Shown one piece after another: positions 5,949 through 13,390 of a stretch of 22,735 nt of DNA. The notes under the pieces are model-generated. The model had not been told where the DNA came from. It saw nothing but the letters and a program-made list of their open reading frames with translations, and did not search any database. Position numbers and translations under genes: made by a program. The stretch covers positions 1 to 22,735 of the forward strand of contig JAHFKQ010000007.1 in the NCBI GenBank assembly GCA_023245265.1. The letters run 5' to 3'. Within the stretch, counting starts at the first letter, position 1. Each line of letters starts with the position of its first letter. This DNA is from Candidatus Collierbacteria bacterium. GTDB taxonomy: Bacteria > Patescibacteriota > Microgenomatia > UBA1400 > MFAQ01.

Positions 5949-6689
5949 ATGACTGAATCGGTATTTCGACTGAAAGATATTTTCGTCTATGGCTTCGGCT
6001 TATTGACCGTTTTTTCCTTTTTGTGGGGCTCATTTGTTTTTTACAAAAAAGCGATAGAGTCTCATTTTGAGGACATGAATATTTTAGATGCGATTGTCAT
6101 TTCTGCCTTTTGGGCGTTTATCGGTGGACGAATCGTCTTTGGGATTTTAAATTGGGGAACTTTTGCCAGTCATTTACCCAGAATTTTTCTGATCACCGAT
6201 TATCCCGGAATTGATCGCTGGGGAGCAGTGATGGGTATTGCCTTTGGCATTGGGCTGACGATTAGAAAAATCAAGGCTCATTTTTTGGACTGGTTTGATT
6301 TGGCCTGTTTGGGAATATTGGGGGGGGAAACCATTTTTTTGACCGGCTTGTTGGTTTTGACAAGATCTTTCAATTATCTGATATTAGCTATTTTAGAACT
6401 GGCTTTCTTTAGTCTGTTTTGGCAGATGGAAGACAAGTACCGGACCTATGGGTGGTATCGAGGCAAAAGAAACTCGGCTCGTTCAGGTTTGATTTCCGGT
6501 TTTGCGATTTCTTTCTGGGGTATTTCGTCCGGTTTACAGCAAATATTATTTAAGGAAATTAGAAATGGGGGAGTCCTCTGGGCAGGCCTACTCTTGGTGG
6601 GTGGTTTGATTTTGGTGTATATTAGGTCTGGTAGGACAGTGGCAGAAGATATCAAAAATATATTTAAATCGAAAAATGGAAGAAAATAA
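5949..6689 (+). CDS. Lgt-like membrane protein, catalytic residues not conserved
   Basis: A polytopic membrane protein of 246 residues with the layout of prolipoprotein diacylglyceryl transferase. FIGGRIVFGILNW (58-70) corresponds to the G-A/G-R motif, YPGIDRWGAVMGIAFGI (85-101) to the 'HGG' region, and FLDWFDLACLGILGGETIF (112-130) to the stretch that normally ends in GRxGNF. The residues known to matter in Lgt seem lost: the HGG His is Arg90-Trp91, the GRIGNF Arg is replaced (GGETIF), and the late R-x-x-E motif is not seen (SFWGISSGLQQ). It is therefore either a very divergent Lgt or a member with a new role. First gene of the 5949-10684 run; its end overlaps the next start by 14 bases. Confidence 0.6.
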   Translation: MTESVFRLKDIFVYGFGLLTVFSFLWGSFVFYKKAIESHFEDMNILDAIVISAFWAFIGGRIVFGILNWGTFASHLPRIFLITDYPGIDRWGAVMGIAFGIGLTIRKIKAHFLDWFDLACLGILGGETIFLTGLLVLTRSFNYLILAILELAFFSLFWQMEDKYRTYGWYRGKRNSARSGLISGFAISFWGISSGLQQILFKEIRNGGVLWAGLLLVGGLILVYIRSGRTVAEDIKNIFKSKNGRK

Positions 6690-7056
6690 AATCAAGTTTC
6701 CAAAGACAGTGCTTTTGCCGCTAATCAAGTATCTAAAAGGCGAGAAGAGTCGCTTGAAAGAAACTAAAAATGATCTAAAAAAGGAAGACCCTTTTATCGT
6801 GGGGAACCGAGATGATGATAATTCAGTAGACTCTGATGTGGCCGAAAATGTAGAACATGACCGTTCTTCGGCAATGCGAACTCAAGTGACCCGATCGATC
6901 ATCGAGATAAAGAAAACCTTAACCAGAATTAAGCTTGGTAAGTATGGTATTTGTGCCAACTGCCGGAAAATGATTGATACAGACCGTTTGGCAGTGAAGC
7001 CCACCGCCGAGTTTTGTGTACCTTGCGAAGCCTTGAGAGAAAAGCGAGAAGGGTAG
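6676..7056 (+). CDS. DksA/TraR-type zinc-finger protein
   Basis: A 126-residue protein with a long charged helical N-terminal part (about residues 20-88) and a C4 zinc finger at the end: YGICANC with Cys93 and Cys96, and FCVPC with Cys114 and Cys117. The TRIKLGKYGICANC approach and I-D-T-D-R-L-A-V-K-P between the pairs are typical of the DksA/TraR family, which reaches the RNA polymerase secondary channel in E. coli. The acidic coiled-coil tip of E. coli DksA cannot be placed with certainty, so a ppGpp co-regulator role is only inferred. It overlaps the Lgt-like gene by 14 bases and is one base from the LspA-like gene, which argues for a single transcript. Confidence 0.88.
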   Translation: MEENKIKFPKTVLLPLIKYLKGEKSRLKETKNDLKKEDPFIVGNRDDDNSVDSDVAENVEHDRSSAMRTQVTRSIIEIKKTLTRIKLGKYGICANCRKMIDTDRLAVKPTAEFCVPCEALREKREG

Positions 7057-7057
7057 G

Positions 7058-7438
7058 ATGAAGAAATGGCTTTGGATGGTATTTTTGGTTGATATTTTAT
7101 TGCAGGGATATTTTCGTCGATTAGGTTATGGCACGATGAACCGCGGCATCTCTTTTGGTTGGTGGCCGGGTATTAGCTTGCTAGTCACGCTTGGTGTCTA
7201 CCTGGTGTTTTTCGGCTGGGCCATCTTAGGTTTGCGAAAAGGGGACAGACCGATAGCTTGGTTGGCTATGGTTCTAGGAGGGCTTGGTAACCTGCTACAA
7301 AGGCTTTGGCTGGGAAGCGTTTGGGATTATCTCTACTTTCCGGTACTGGGCTTCTGGTTCAATCTGGCAGACGCTCTCATTAGTTTTGGAGTAATCTCTT
7401 ATATACTAGAGGGTGATGGAAATCCCGATACTATATGA
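7058..7438 (+). CDS. Signal peptidase II (LspA)-like protein lacking a catalytic Asp
   Basis: A four-helix membrane protein of 126 residues, slightly short for LspA. Family motifs are present: NRGISFG (28-34, usual NxGxAFS), GGLGNLLQR (74-82, usual GGAxGNxxDR), GSVWDYL (86-92, usual G-x-V-V-D-F) and FNLADA (101-106). The second catalytic Asp is present as Asp105, but the first, in GNxxDR, is Gln81. Loss of that Asp should abolish the aspartic-protease dyad, so cleavage of lipoprotein signal peptides is doubtful. The gene sits one base after the DksA-like gene and overlaps rluD-like by 23 bases. With the Lgt-like gene upstream it forms a lipoprotein-processing pair in which both members look catalytically altered. 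Confidence 0.75.
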   Translation: MKKWLWMVFLVDILLQGYFRRLGYGTMNRGISFGWWPGISLLVTLGVYLVFFGWAILGLRKGDRPIAWLAMVLGGLGNLLQRLWLGSVWDYLYFPVLGFWFNLADALISFGVISYILEGDGNPDTI

Positions 7439-8153
7439 AGACGCCGAGACGCTGGTGATAAACAAACCGGTGGATTTGGTGGTGAATCGGGCTCAGTCGA
7501 TCAAAGGGGAAACGGTTCAAGACTGGGTCGAACGCCAGGATTGGTTTAGGAAACAGAAATCTGAAGTGACGGACAAATCGTTTTTAGATAGAAGTGGAGT
7601 TTGTCACCGGCTCGATAAAGAAACCAGCGGATGCCTGGTTATCGCCAAAAATCCGGAGGCTTTAAGGTATTACATGAGTCTTTTTAAGGACAGAAAAATT
7701 ACTAAAACTTATGTGGCTTTGGTACACGGAAAGGTGGAGCCGGATGAAGGCGAAGTGGTCCTACCTTTGAAACGAAGTCTTTACGATCGGGAAAAATGGC
7801 AAGTGCATTATGAAGGCAAACGGGCAATCACGGCTTGGAAAGTGCTGAAGCGATTTGTTTACCCCGGACATGAACACTGGAAAGATGCTCTGACCTTAGT
7901 AAGACTAAATTTGAAAACAGGACGCACCCATCAGATCAGAGTGCATTTATCTTTTTTGGGTTGGCCGATTTTTTCGGATTTCCGTTATTTAAACCGGAAG
8001 TTTTCAAAAGAGGATCGCAAATTTTTATATCATCATTTTTTGCACGCAGAACAAATAGGTCTCACCAACTCTGAAGGAAAGAAAATACTGGTTGAGGCCC
8101 CCTTGCCGGCCGATTGTCAAAAGATTTTGGACTCGCTACAGGTGTTAGAATAA
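7416..8153 (+). CDS. Pseudouridine synthase, RluA/RluD family
   Basis: Converts specific uridines in rRNA or tRNA to pseudouridine. The catalytic motif HRLDKETSG has Asp67, and KTGRTHQIRVHL carries the second family signature. There is no N-terminal S4 domain, so the protein resembles the RluA/RluC-like short forms and the exact target cannot be named. The chosen start is ATG 7416, giving 245 residues that begin MEIPILYEDAETLVINKP; a GTG directly before it is possible. It overlaps the lspA-like end by 23 bases, which fits translational coupling. Confidence 0.92.
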   Translation: MEIPILYEDAETLVINKPVDLVVNRAQSIKGETVQDWVERQDWFRKQKSEVTDKSFLDRSGVCHRLDKETSGCLVIAKNPEALRYYMSLFKDRKITKTYVALVHGKVEPDEGEVVLPLKRSLYDREKWQVHYEGKRAITAWKVLKRFVYPGHEHWKDALTLVRLNLKTGRTHQIRVHLSFLGWPIFSDFRYLNRKFSKEDRKFLYHHFLHAEQIGLTNSEGKKILVEAPLPADCQKILDSLQVLE

Positions 8154-8157
8154 TTTA

Positions 8158-9834
8158 ATGGAGATCTTTTTAGTTGAGATGATGGTTGTTTTTGTGTCGG
8201 CTGTTTTATTTGGTATTGCTTTCCGTTTTTTTAAACTGCCGTCCTTGGTGGGCCAAGTCCTGGCCGGATTTGTTTTGGGATTATTGGGAGTCTTGGGAAA
8301 AGAGGGGATTGAAACTATGAAATTGTTTTCGGCTTTGGGAGTGACCTTGTTACTTTTCCTGGTAGGCTTGGAAATGAATTGGCAGGATGTAAGACACTCC
8401 GGGAAAACTGTTTTTAAACTTTTCTTTTTGCAAACTATTTTCTTGGGAGCGGTATATTTACTTTTTGCGACCCAGCTTTTAAAAATGGACTGGTTGGCCG
8501 GGCTGTTGCTGGCCATAGCATTGACTTTTAGCAGTACGATTTTGGTAGTAAAAACCTTGTCCGAGGGTAAGGATCTGGGTAGTTTTGTCGGGAAACTCAG
8601 TCTCGGATTGTTGCTTCTTCAAGACTTGATGGCGATTGTCTTGTTGGCTTTGATACCCGGATTTAAAAATGGGTTTAGTTTAGCCATCTTGGAAATGTTG
8701 TTATTGAAGATTGCGATTATTTTGATTGTTGTTAATATTATTGGCCACTACCTAATTGCCGGACTCTTGAAGTATGTGATCAAGTCTTCGGAAGACTTGA
8801 TTCTTTTTAGCTTGGTCTGGTTCTTTCTGGCCGTGTATTTCTCAACCAAGATCTTGGGTTTGTCACCGGAAATAGGAGGCATTTTAGCCGGATTATCTCT
8901 ATCTACCGGCTGGGGGCATTTTCAAATCGTCAGTAAAGTTAGAACTCTACGAGATATATTCTTGACTATCTTTTTTGTACTATTAGGTTTGGAAGTTGGT
9001 GCCGGGAGCATCAACTGGCTCTTGGTGGGCGAGTTTGTGGCCTTGACGATCTTGGGCAAGTTTATTTTTACCGGCTTGGCCGCCATGGTCGCAGGTCTCA
9101 AAAGAAAAACGACTTTTTCTCTTAGTATTAATATGACCCAGATGTCTGAGTTTGGACTGATTGTGATGGGTATTGGCTTCGGGGCCGGTTTGTGGAAGAG
9201 TGAGCTGGTGTCTGCGGTGACGGTGGCCGGTTTGATTTCAATGGTGTTGTCGACGGTCTTAATGGCCGGTGCCAGGGCAATTTACAAGAAAATGAGTAAG
9301 GTCTTACCAAAGCTTTTTCTGGGGGAAAGAGAAGGGGAGTCGGTTAGTCTTAAAAATCATGTGGTGTTGTTGGGCGGAGACCGAACCGGCCGAAGCATTT
9401 TGTCGTTTTTGAAAAAAAATAGGGAAACAGTTCTGGTGGTGGACTTCAACCCGGAAGTGATAAAAAGATTGAAGGCCGCCGGAGAAGAGGCTATTTTTGC
9501 CGATGTTTCGGATCCTGATATTTTGGATTTAACTAATATCAGGAACGCGAAGATGATTATTTCGACGGTTAAGGATATTAGCGATTCTTTAGCCATCTTA
9601 AGTGAAATGAAGAGCCAGGGAATTAAAGTGCCAATTATCGTGGATGCCGAAACGGCTTCTCAAGCCGCGGAACTGTATAGAGCAGGAGCCAGCTATGTCA
9701 TCTTTCCGCATTTTGTCAGCGGGCTTCACCTGGGACAGCTGATGCGAAAATTTGAACAAGATACCGGAGCGCTAGGCCGATATCGTTCTCGTCAAAATGA
9801 GGCCTTAAAAGAAATCTATGAAGGCGAGTTCTAA
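8158..9834 (+). CDS. KefB-type monovalent cation:proton antiporter (CPA2) with TrkA-N domain
   Basis: A 558-residue inner-membrane antiporter that most likely exchanges K+ or Na+ for protons. Residues 1-375 hold about 12 transmembrane helices with CPA2 motifs: FLVGLEMN (68-75), TFSSTILVVKTL (123-134), LLLLQDL with Asp156, LSPEIGGILAGL (235-246) and FFVLLGLEVG (272-281). Residues about 400-520 form a Rossmann-fold TrkA-N (RCK-N) domain with GGDRTG (406-411) in place of the strict GxGxxG and Asp429 at the end of strand 2, suggesting NAD(H) binding and ligand gating. There is no separate TrkA-C domain. It starts four bases after the pseudouridine synthase stop and overlaps the next gene by 17 bases. 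Confidence 0.93.
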   Translation: MEIFLVEMMVVFVSAVLFGIAFRFFKLPSLVGQVLAGFVLGLLGVLGKEGIETMKLFSALGVTLLLFLVGLEMNWQDVRHSGKTVFKLFFLQTIFLGAVYLLFATQLLKMDWLAGLLLAIALTFSSTILVVKTLSEGKDLGSFVGKLSLGLLLLQDLMAIVLLALIPGFKNGFSLAILEMLLLKIAIILIVVNIIGHYLIAGLLKYVIKSSEDLILFSLVWFFLAVYFSTKILGLSPEIGGILAGLSLSTGWGHFQIVSKVRTLRDIFLTIFFVLLGLEVGAGSINWLLVGEFVALTILGKFIFTGLAAMVAGLKRKTTFSLSINMTQMSEFGLIVMGIGFGAGLWKSELVSAVTVAGLISMVLSTVLMAGARAIYKKMSKVLPKLFLGEREGESVSLKNHVVLLGGDRTGRSILSFLKKNRETVLVVDFNPEVIKRLKAAGEEAIFADVSDPDILDLTNIRNAKMIISTVKDISDSLAILSEMKSQGIKVPIIVDAETASQAAELYRAGASYVIFPHFVSGLHLGQLMRKFEQDTGALGRYRSRQNEALKEIYEGEF

Positions 9835-10684
9835 GTTCGTGGGGTGGTTTTTTTTACTGCTTTTGGCGACGCTTTTGCTGGTGAGAATTTTGAGACAGGG
9901 TATCTACTCGGATAGCTTGGGCATGAATATTGCCGTTTTTGGTCAAGACAGCGTAGGTTTATTGATGCTTCGACCGGAGGAAGATGTGATTGGTTGGGTA
10001 AAATTCCCCGACGACCTGGGAGTAAAAATCTACAACTCGGAAGCACGCTACCCCTTAATCTCTTTGTGGCACTATGGAGTTTTGGAAAAAAATCCTTTTG
10101 AGATTGCCGAAAAAACCTTAGGTTTAGCCATGGGAGTCAGTATTTCCCGCACGGTAAAGGTTGATGGTCCGGCCTCAGTGGAGGCAGTGCTGGCCAATCT
10201 GCACCGCTGGAATTTGAAGACCGATCTGAGTTTAAAAGACCGTTTTCTGATTAGAAAACTTTTGGTGGAAGCGGTCGCCTCGCGAAAAGTTTTGGAAATG
10301 GATATGCCACTAAAAATCTTTGATCAGACCGAAGAGCCGGATGGTAAAAAGACTTTAAGTTTTAACTCGGTGGCTTCACTCTGGACGAAGAACAAGTTTG
10401 TTCTGGAATCGATACTAAGTGAAAATGTCGATTTGACAGTCAATAATTTAACAGGTCAGTCCGGTTTGGGGACTCAAGTGGCCCGACAGCTGGAGTCTGC
10501 CGGCATGAGAGTGGTGGAGGTCAAGTCGGAGCTTGGCGAAACGGTTCCGGGTAAGGGCTGTTACTTTATGATAACCGGCAACTATCCTTATACGGAGTCA
10601 CTGCTAACCAATCAAATGAATTGCAAGAAAATAAATAATTCAAAAGAGGGGAGTGGGAAGGGGATTACGGTCTTGATCAAGTAG
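9818..10684 (+). CDS. Membrane-anchored LCP-like protein with LytR_C domain
   Basis: A 288-residue protein with one N-terminal transmembrane helix (about 8-25) and an extracytoplasmic rest. Residues 36-115 look like a worn LytR-CpsA-Psr domain: VGLLMLRPEEDVIGWVKFPDD resembles the strand leading to the 'IPRD' motif, but the motif reads FPDD and the Arg residues of active LCP ligases are not obvious. Residues about 206-288 are a clear LytR_C domain (TVNNLTGQSGLGTQVARQL). Attachment of polymers to the cell wall is a family role; enzymatic activity is doubtful here. It shares 17 bases with the antiporter gene, and its stop abuts the stop of the convergent TPR gene without a gap. Confidence 0.75.
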   Translation: MKASSKFVGWFFLLLLATLLLVRILRQGIYSDSLGMNIAVFGQDSVGLLMLRPEEDVIGWVKFPDDLGVKIYNSEARYPLISLWHYGVLEKNPFEIAEKTLGLAMGVSISRTVKVDGPASVEAVLANLHRWNLKTDLSLKDRFLIRKLLVEAVASRKVLEMDMPLKIFDQTEEPDGKKTLSFNSVASLWTKNKFVLESILSENVDLTVNNLTGQSGLGTQVARQLESAGMRVVEVKSELGETVPGKGCYFMITGNYPYTESLLTNQMNCKKINNSKEGSGKGITVLIK

Positions 10685-11389
10685 CTAGCCTTCATCACCA
10701 ATCAGAGGATCGTAGAGCTCCAAGGGAGGCGTCTCGCTTGATTCACCGGCGGATAAGGAAGGAAGATGCTCTTTGTCGTCCAAGGGGAAAGAAGGAATCC
10801 CGTGGAGTTTTTTCGAGGTGTGAATTTCTTGGATAAAGACTTGAGGAGCTTTGGGATTAACCGACTTCATGACCGTTTTGTATTTATAGCCGGCGGTCAG
10901 TAGCTTTAATAGGCGGTGGGAGATATTGTCCGGGAGATAGCCAATAAACGAGTCGTCTTTACAAACTTTGACTTTATGTTTGGAGGCGGAAAGTTCTACC
11001 GGCTCACCGATGTTGAGCGAAGAAAAAAGCCTCGGTTCGCCCTGACTCACCAGCGGGACGACCTTGGATTTGCCCGGTTCTTCAATAAAACTGACGGTTT
11101 GGAGGTAAGGGTTAGCGAGACCTTGTTTTTTGTTGGCTTTTAATCTCAGCAGATTATTTTTGGCGATGTGATTGTGGGGATCGATACTGAGAACTTTATT
11201 AAAATTTTCGATGGCCTGCTTATTTTTCTTGGCCATAGAGTGGGCAATACCGAGGCGATTGAGGGTGGGGATATCATCCGGAGTTAAAACGAGAACTTGT
11301 TCGTTCAGAGAGATGGCTTCAGACCAGTTCTTGGCGATAGCGGCTTTAATGGCGTTTTGTTGAAGGTCGTGGGAATTGTCATTGTTCAT
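10685..11389 (-). CDS. TPR protein with a C-terminal beta-rich domain
   Basis: A 234-residue protein when started at the ATG 11387-11389; a GTG at 11416 lies upstream of the predicted transcription start and is rejected. Residues about 9-75 contain two TPR units (NWSEAISLNEQVLVLTPDD, KQAIENFNKVLSIDPHN). A linker leads to a domain at about 120-200 with GEPVEL, DDSFIGYLPD and a run of predicted strands, slightly reminiscent of HIRAN-like barrels; this is a weak impression. The tail is acidic. The gene stands alone on the minus strand with a very good promoter directly upstream (11398-11426), divergent from yebC. Its stop abuts the stop of the convergent gene. TPRs suggest a scaffold role; the partner is unknown. 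Confidence 0.75.
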   Translation of the reverse strand: MNNDNSHDLQQNAIKAAIAKNWSEAISLNEQVLVLTPDDIPTLNRLGIAHSMAKKNKQAIENFNKVLSIDPHNHIAKNNLLRLKANKKQGLANPYLQTVSFIEEPGKSKVVPLVSQGEPRLFSSLNIGEPVELSASKHKVKVCKDDSFIGYLPDNISHRLLKLLTAGYKYKTVMKSVNPKAPQVFIQEIHTSKKLHGIPSFPLDDKEHLPSLSAGESSETPPLELYDPLIGDEG

Positions 11390-11397
11390 TCTGAGAA

Positions 11398-11426
11398 ATG
11401 ATAGTGATTTTGACACCCGTTGTCAA
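11398..11426 (-). promoter_or_regulatory. Promoter of the TPR gene
   Basis: TTGACA (11421-11426) and TATCAT (11398-11403) on the minus strand, spaced by exactly 17 bases. The -10 box ends eight bases before the ATG and no ribosome binding site fits, so the mRNA should have a leader of at most one or two bases. This is the best consensus promoter in the window. Confidence 0.75.
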
Positions 11427-11442
11427 GTAACGGTGGTAAAAT
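11410..11442 (+). promoter_or_regulatory. yebC promoter region
   Basis: TAAAAT (11437-11442) ends nine bases before the yebC ATG. A TTGACA at 11410-11415 is 21 bases away, which is longer than optimal. With the TPR -35 box it forms the inverted repeat TTGACA-CCCGT-TGTCAA (11410-11426), so the two promoters face each other or share an operator. Confidence 0.45.
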
Positions 11443-11451
11443 TTAGATAAT

Positions 11452-11979
11452 ATGTCAGGACACTCAAAGTGGTCGACCATTAAGCACCAAAAAGCCATTG
11501 AAGATAACAAGCGCAGTGGGGTGTTTACCAAGATTGCCAAACAGATTCATATAGCAGTCAAAAAGGGTGGTTCCGGCGATGTTGATGCCAATCCTTTTCT
11601 GCGCGCTTGTGTCGAGGACGCCCGGGCTGTTAATATGCCGATGGAAAACATCAAAAGAGCTATTGATAAGGCTTTGGGAGTTGGTGGTGGTGCGGCGGCT
11701 GAGGAAGTCGTCTATGAGGCCTACGGACCCTCGGGAGTCGGTATTTTGATTACCGTAGTCACCGATAACCGAAACCGAACCTCCGGAGAAGTAAAAAATG
11801 TCCTAGACAAACACGAAGGTAAAATCGGAGGCCCGGGATCGGTATCATATATGAAGTCGATTGTGCCGCTTCCTACAGTTAGTTTGACAGGGGGCGAGTT
11901 GTCCAAAGTGAAACAGTTACTGACTTTACTGGAAGGTTTGGATGATGTGGTAGAAGTTTGGTCTAATTTAGCCGAATAA
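11452..11979 (+). CDS. yebC: YebC/PmpR-family protein, shortened form
   Basis: The start MSGHSKWSTIKHQKAIEDNKR and the motifs VKKGGSGDVDANP, NMPMENIKRAIDKA, VVYEAYGPSGVGILI and TDNRNRT are typical of YebC, a family linked to transcription control and, more recently, to ribosome rescue at proline stretches. The usual length is about 240 residues; this protein has 175. After GSVSYMK it passes almost directly to the last helix region (LSKVKQLLTLLEGLDDVVEVW), so most of one C-terminal domain is missing. There is no sign of a frameshift: the frame is open and ends cleanly. No ribosome binding site is seen; a -10 box ends nine bases upstream. The stop overlaps the next ATG by one base. Confidence 0.93.
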   Translation: MSGHSKWSTIKHQKAIEDNKRSGVFTKIAKQIHIAVKKGGSGDVDANPFLRACVEDARAVNMPMENIKRAIDKALGVGGGAAAEEVVYEAYGPSGVGILITVVTDNRNRTSGEVKNVLDKHEGKIGGPGSVSYMKSIVPLPTVSLTGGELSKVKQLLTLLEGLDDVVEVWSNLAE

Positions 11980-12806
11980 TGTCAAAAAGAACCAAGTTTA
12001 TTATTGTCAGCGTCATCTTGGCCTTTAGTCTGTGGCTGACGACTTTAGCTTCCGTCGATTACCGCTTTAGTCTCTACTTGGCTGTTTCTGCTCTCGCATA
12101 TATCTTGTCCGTCTGGGTGTTATTTGACGACTTAAAAGGTTTCGAGTGGATTACTCTAATGGTTTTGCCAACCATGTTTACTTTGGGGAGTGGCTTGTTT
12201 TCTAATTTTTTACCGACGATAGTGCCGCGGATGTTTGGTCAGGCCTTTCAGCTCGAAAGCTCTATTCTGTTGGCCGGAATTTTTAGAATAGCTTATTTTG
12301 CTTTGTTTGCGGTGGGGATGTATGGGGTGCTCTTGATAGAAAATATTTTTTCGGTGGCCTCTATCCGCACTATTCAGCTGTTTCGGGCGGCCAAATCGGT
12401 GAACTTTATCTTGACGCTCGTCTCGTCGCTCTTTTTCTACACGGTGGCTTTAAGCTTCAAATTGCCCTTTTGGTGGGTTATGTCGATGGTCTTTGTCAGC
12501 TCATTTATCTTGTGTTTCCCCAGTTTGTGGGCCGTGGATTTGAAAAGTGATTTGATAAAGGCGGCCACCCGCTACTCCCTGGCAGTTAGTTGGATTGCGG
12601 CCTTGTCTTCGATGGCCCTGTCTTTTTGGCCGGTAAAGCCTTTTATGGGTGGCTTGATGCTGACGGCCTTGATGTACGGCTTGCTGGGCATCATGGAGCA
12701 AAGGCTTTCCAGCCGAGTCTATATGGAGAGCTTGGTGGAGTATGGGGTAACCGTGGCGATAATTATGACGATTGGCTTTTTGACGACCTCCTGGGTGGGC
12801 GGATAA
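11979..12806 (+). CDS. Polytopic membrane protein of unknown function
   Basis: A 275-residue protein with about eight hydrophobic segments and few loops, starting MSKRTKFIIVSVILAFSLW. Charged stretches (VLFDDLKGFEW, VDLKSDLIKAATRY, MEQRLSSRVYME) lie between helices. I know no catalytic motif or family for it. The TAATG overlap with yebC indicates co-transcription and coupled translation; the link may be one of expression rather than function. After its stop the genome has no convincing gene for about 1 kb. Confidence 0.8.
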   Translation: MSKRTKFIIVSVILAFSLWLTTLASVDYRFSLYLAVSALAYILSVWVLFDDLKGFEWITLMVLPTMFTLGSGLFSNFLPTIVPRMFGQAFQLESSILLAGIFRIAYFALFAVGMYGVLLIENIFSVASIRTIQLFRAAKSVNFILTLVSSLFFYTVALSFKLPFWWVMSMVFVSSFILCFPSLWAVDLKSDLIKAATRYSLAVSWIAALSSMALSFWPVKPFMGGLMLTALMYGLLGIMEQRLSSRVYMESLVEYGVTVAIIMTIGFLTTSWVGG

Positions 12807-12915
12807 ACAAAATATATTTAGCTTTGAATTGTGCGTAGACGATATTTTTTTTACTCGGATAGCCAAAAAGGGGAGAGTGGCCTATAACACTAGACCCATA
12901 ATAATCCCAAATGGA

Positions 12916-12961
12916 CCTATAGTTTGTAAGAGTTTTCACGAAATCCTATAGTTTTCACGAA
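12916..12961 (+). repeat. Interleaved direct repeats
   Basis: AGTTTTCACGAA occurs at 12931-12942 and 12950-12961, 19 bases apart. CCTATAGTTT occurs at 12916-12925 and 12945-12954. The two pairs interleave, giving an iteron-like array just before the DnaA-box match. Confidence 0.8.
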
Positions 12962-12973
12962 TTTAGCAGATAT

Positions 12974-12982
12974 TGTGGATAA
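12974..12982 (-). promoter_or_regulatory. DnaA-box match (TTATCCACA)
   Basis: An exact match on the minus strand to the classical 9-base DnaA box. Variant matches TTATCTACA (13276-13284) and TTATCTACG (13375-13383) lie downstream on the same strand. A single perfect 9-mer is not rare by chance, so binding is only a possibility; no dnaA gene is in the window. Confidence 0.4.
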
Positions 12983-13198
12983 CTGCCAGGGGGTGATAGG
13001 GATTGATATAGTTATTTGTGCCTACGCGGCTAAGAGGGAGTATGGGCTTTGCGGACCGGTAAAAGAATTAATTAGGTGTAATCACACTCGAAAGCTAAGA
13101 TCGACTTACGGCTCCCGGGGGCACAGAAGTGAAGTGCGGTTTCCGACCGGTTCCCTATTTTGGTTTTCCTAAGGAGAGAAGAGAATCGTTGGCAATGC

Positions 13199-13222
13199 GT
13201 CGCACAATAATACTTTTGCGAC
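13199..13222. repeat. Dyad GTCGCA-N12-TGCGAC, sharing an 11-mer with the xer promoter
   Basis: Arms 13199-13204 and 13217-13222 form a dyad with a 12-base centre. The segment GTCGCACAATA (13199-13209) recurs exactly at 15713-15723 in the promoter of the tyrosine recombinase. The layout loosely recalls a Xer core site, but the arms are shorter than the 11 bases known for dif. Confidence 0.4.
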
Positions 13223-13276
13223 ATATCTCTAAAAACTAGGCTCGGGAGAACTAGGATTTGTATCCAACCTTTATGT

Positions 13277-13390
13277 GTAGATAATCCCGAAACCCGGCCG
13301 GTTCTCTCCTCTACGAAGCCTTTGTGCCTCGTTTCTTTCGCTTTGAGCCTGTCTAGCCTCGAATTTCGGTTTTCCGTAGATAAACCCGAA
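13277..13390 (+). repeat. Direct repeat GTAGATAA[T/A]CCCGAA
   Basis: Two copies, at 13277-13291 and 13376-13390, differ at one of 15 bases and lie 99 bases apart. Each contains a DnaA-box-like GTAGATAA core. In the minus-strand 121-codon frame they both translate to SGLST, because 99 is a multiple of three. Confidence 0.7.

Noticed and set aside
12986..13010. tmRNA-like 5' end (GGGGGTGATAGGGATTGA)
   Set aside because: It resembles the start of a tmRNA, but no matching CACCCCC 3' acceptor, TTCGA T-arm or tag peptide frame was found within a suitable distance.
12975..13172. 65-codon plus-strand frame in the gap
   Set aside because: No start signals and no protein-like pattern; it begins inside the DnaA-box match and overlaps the other frame.
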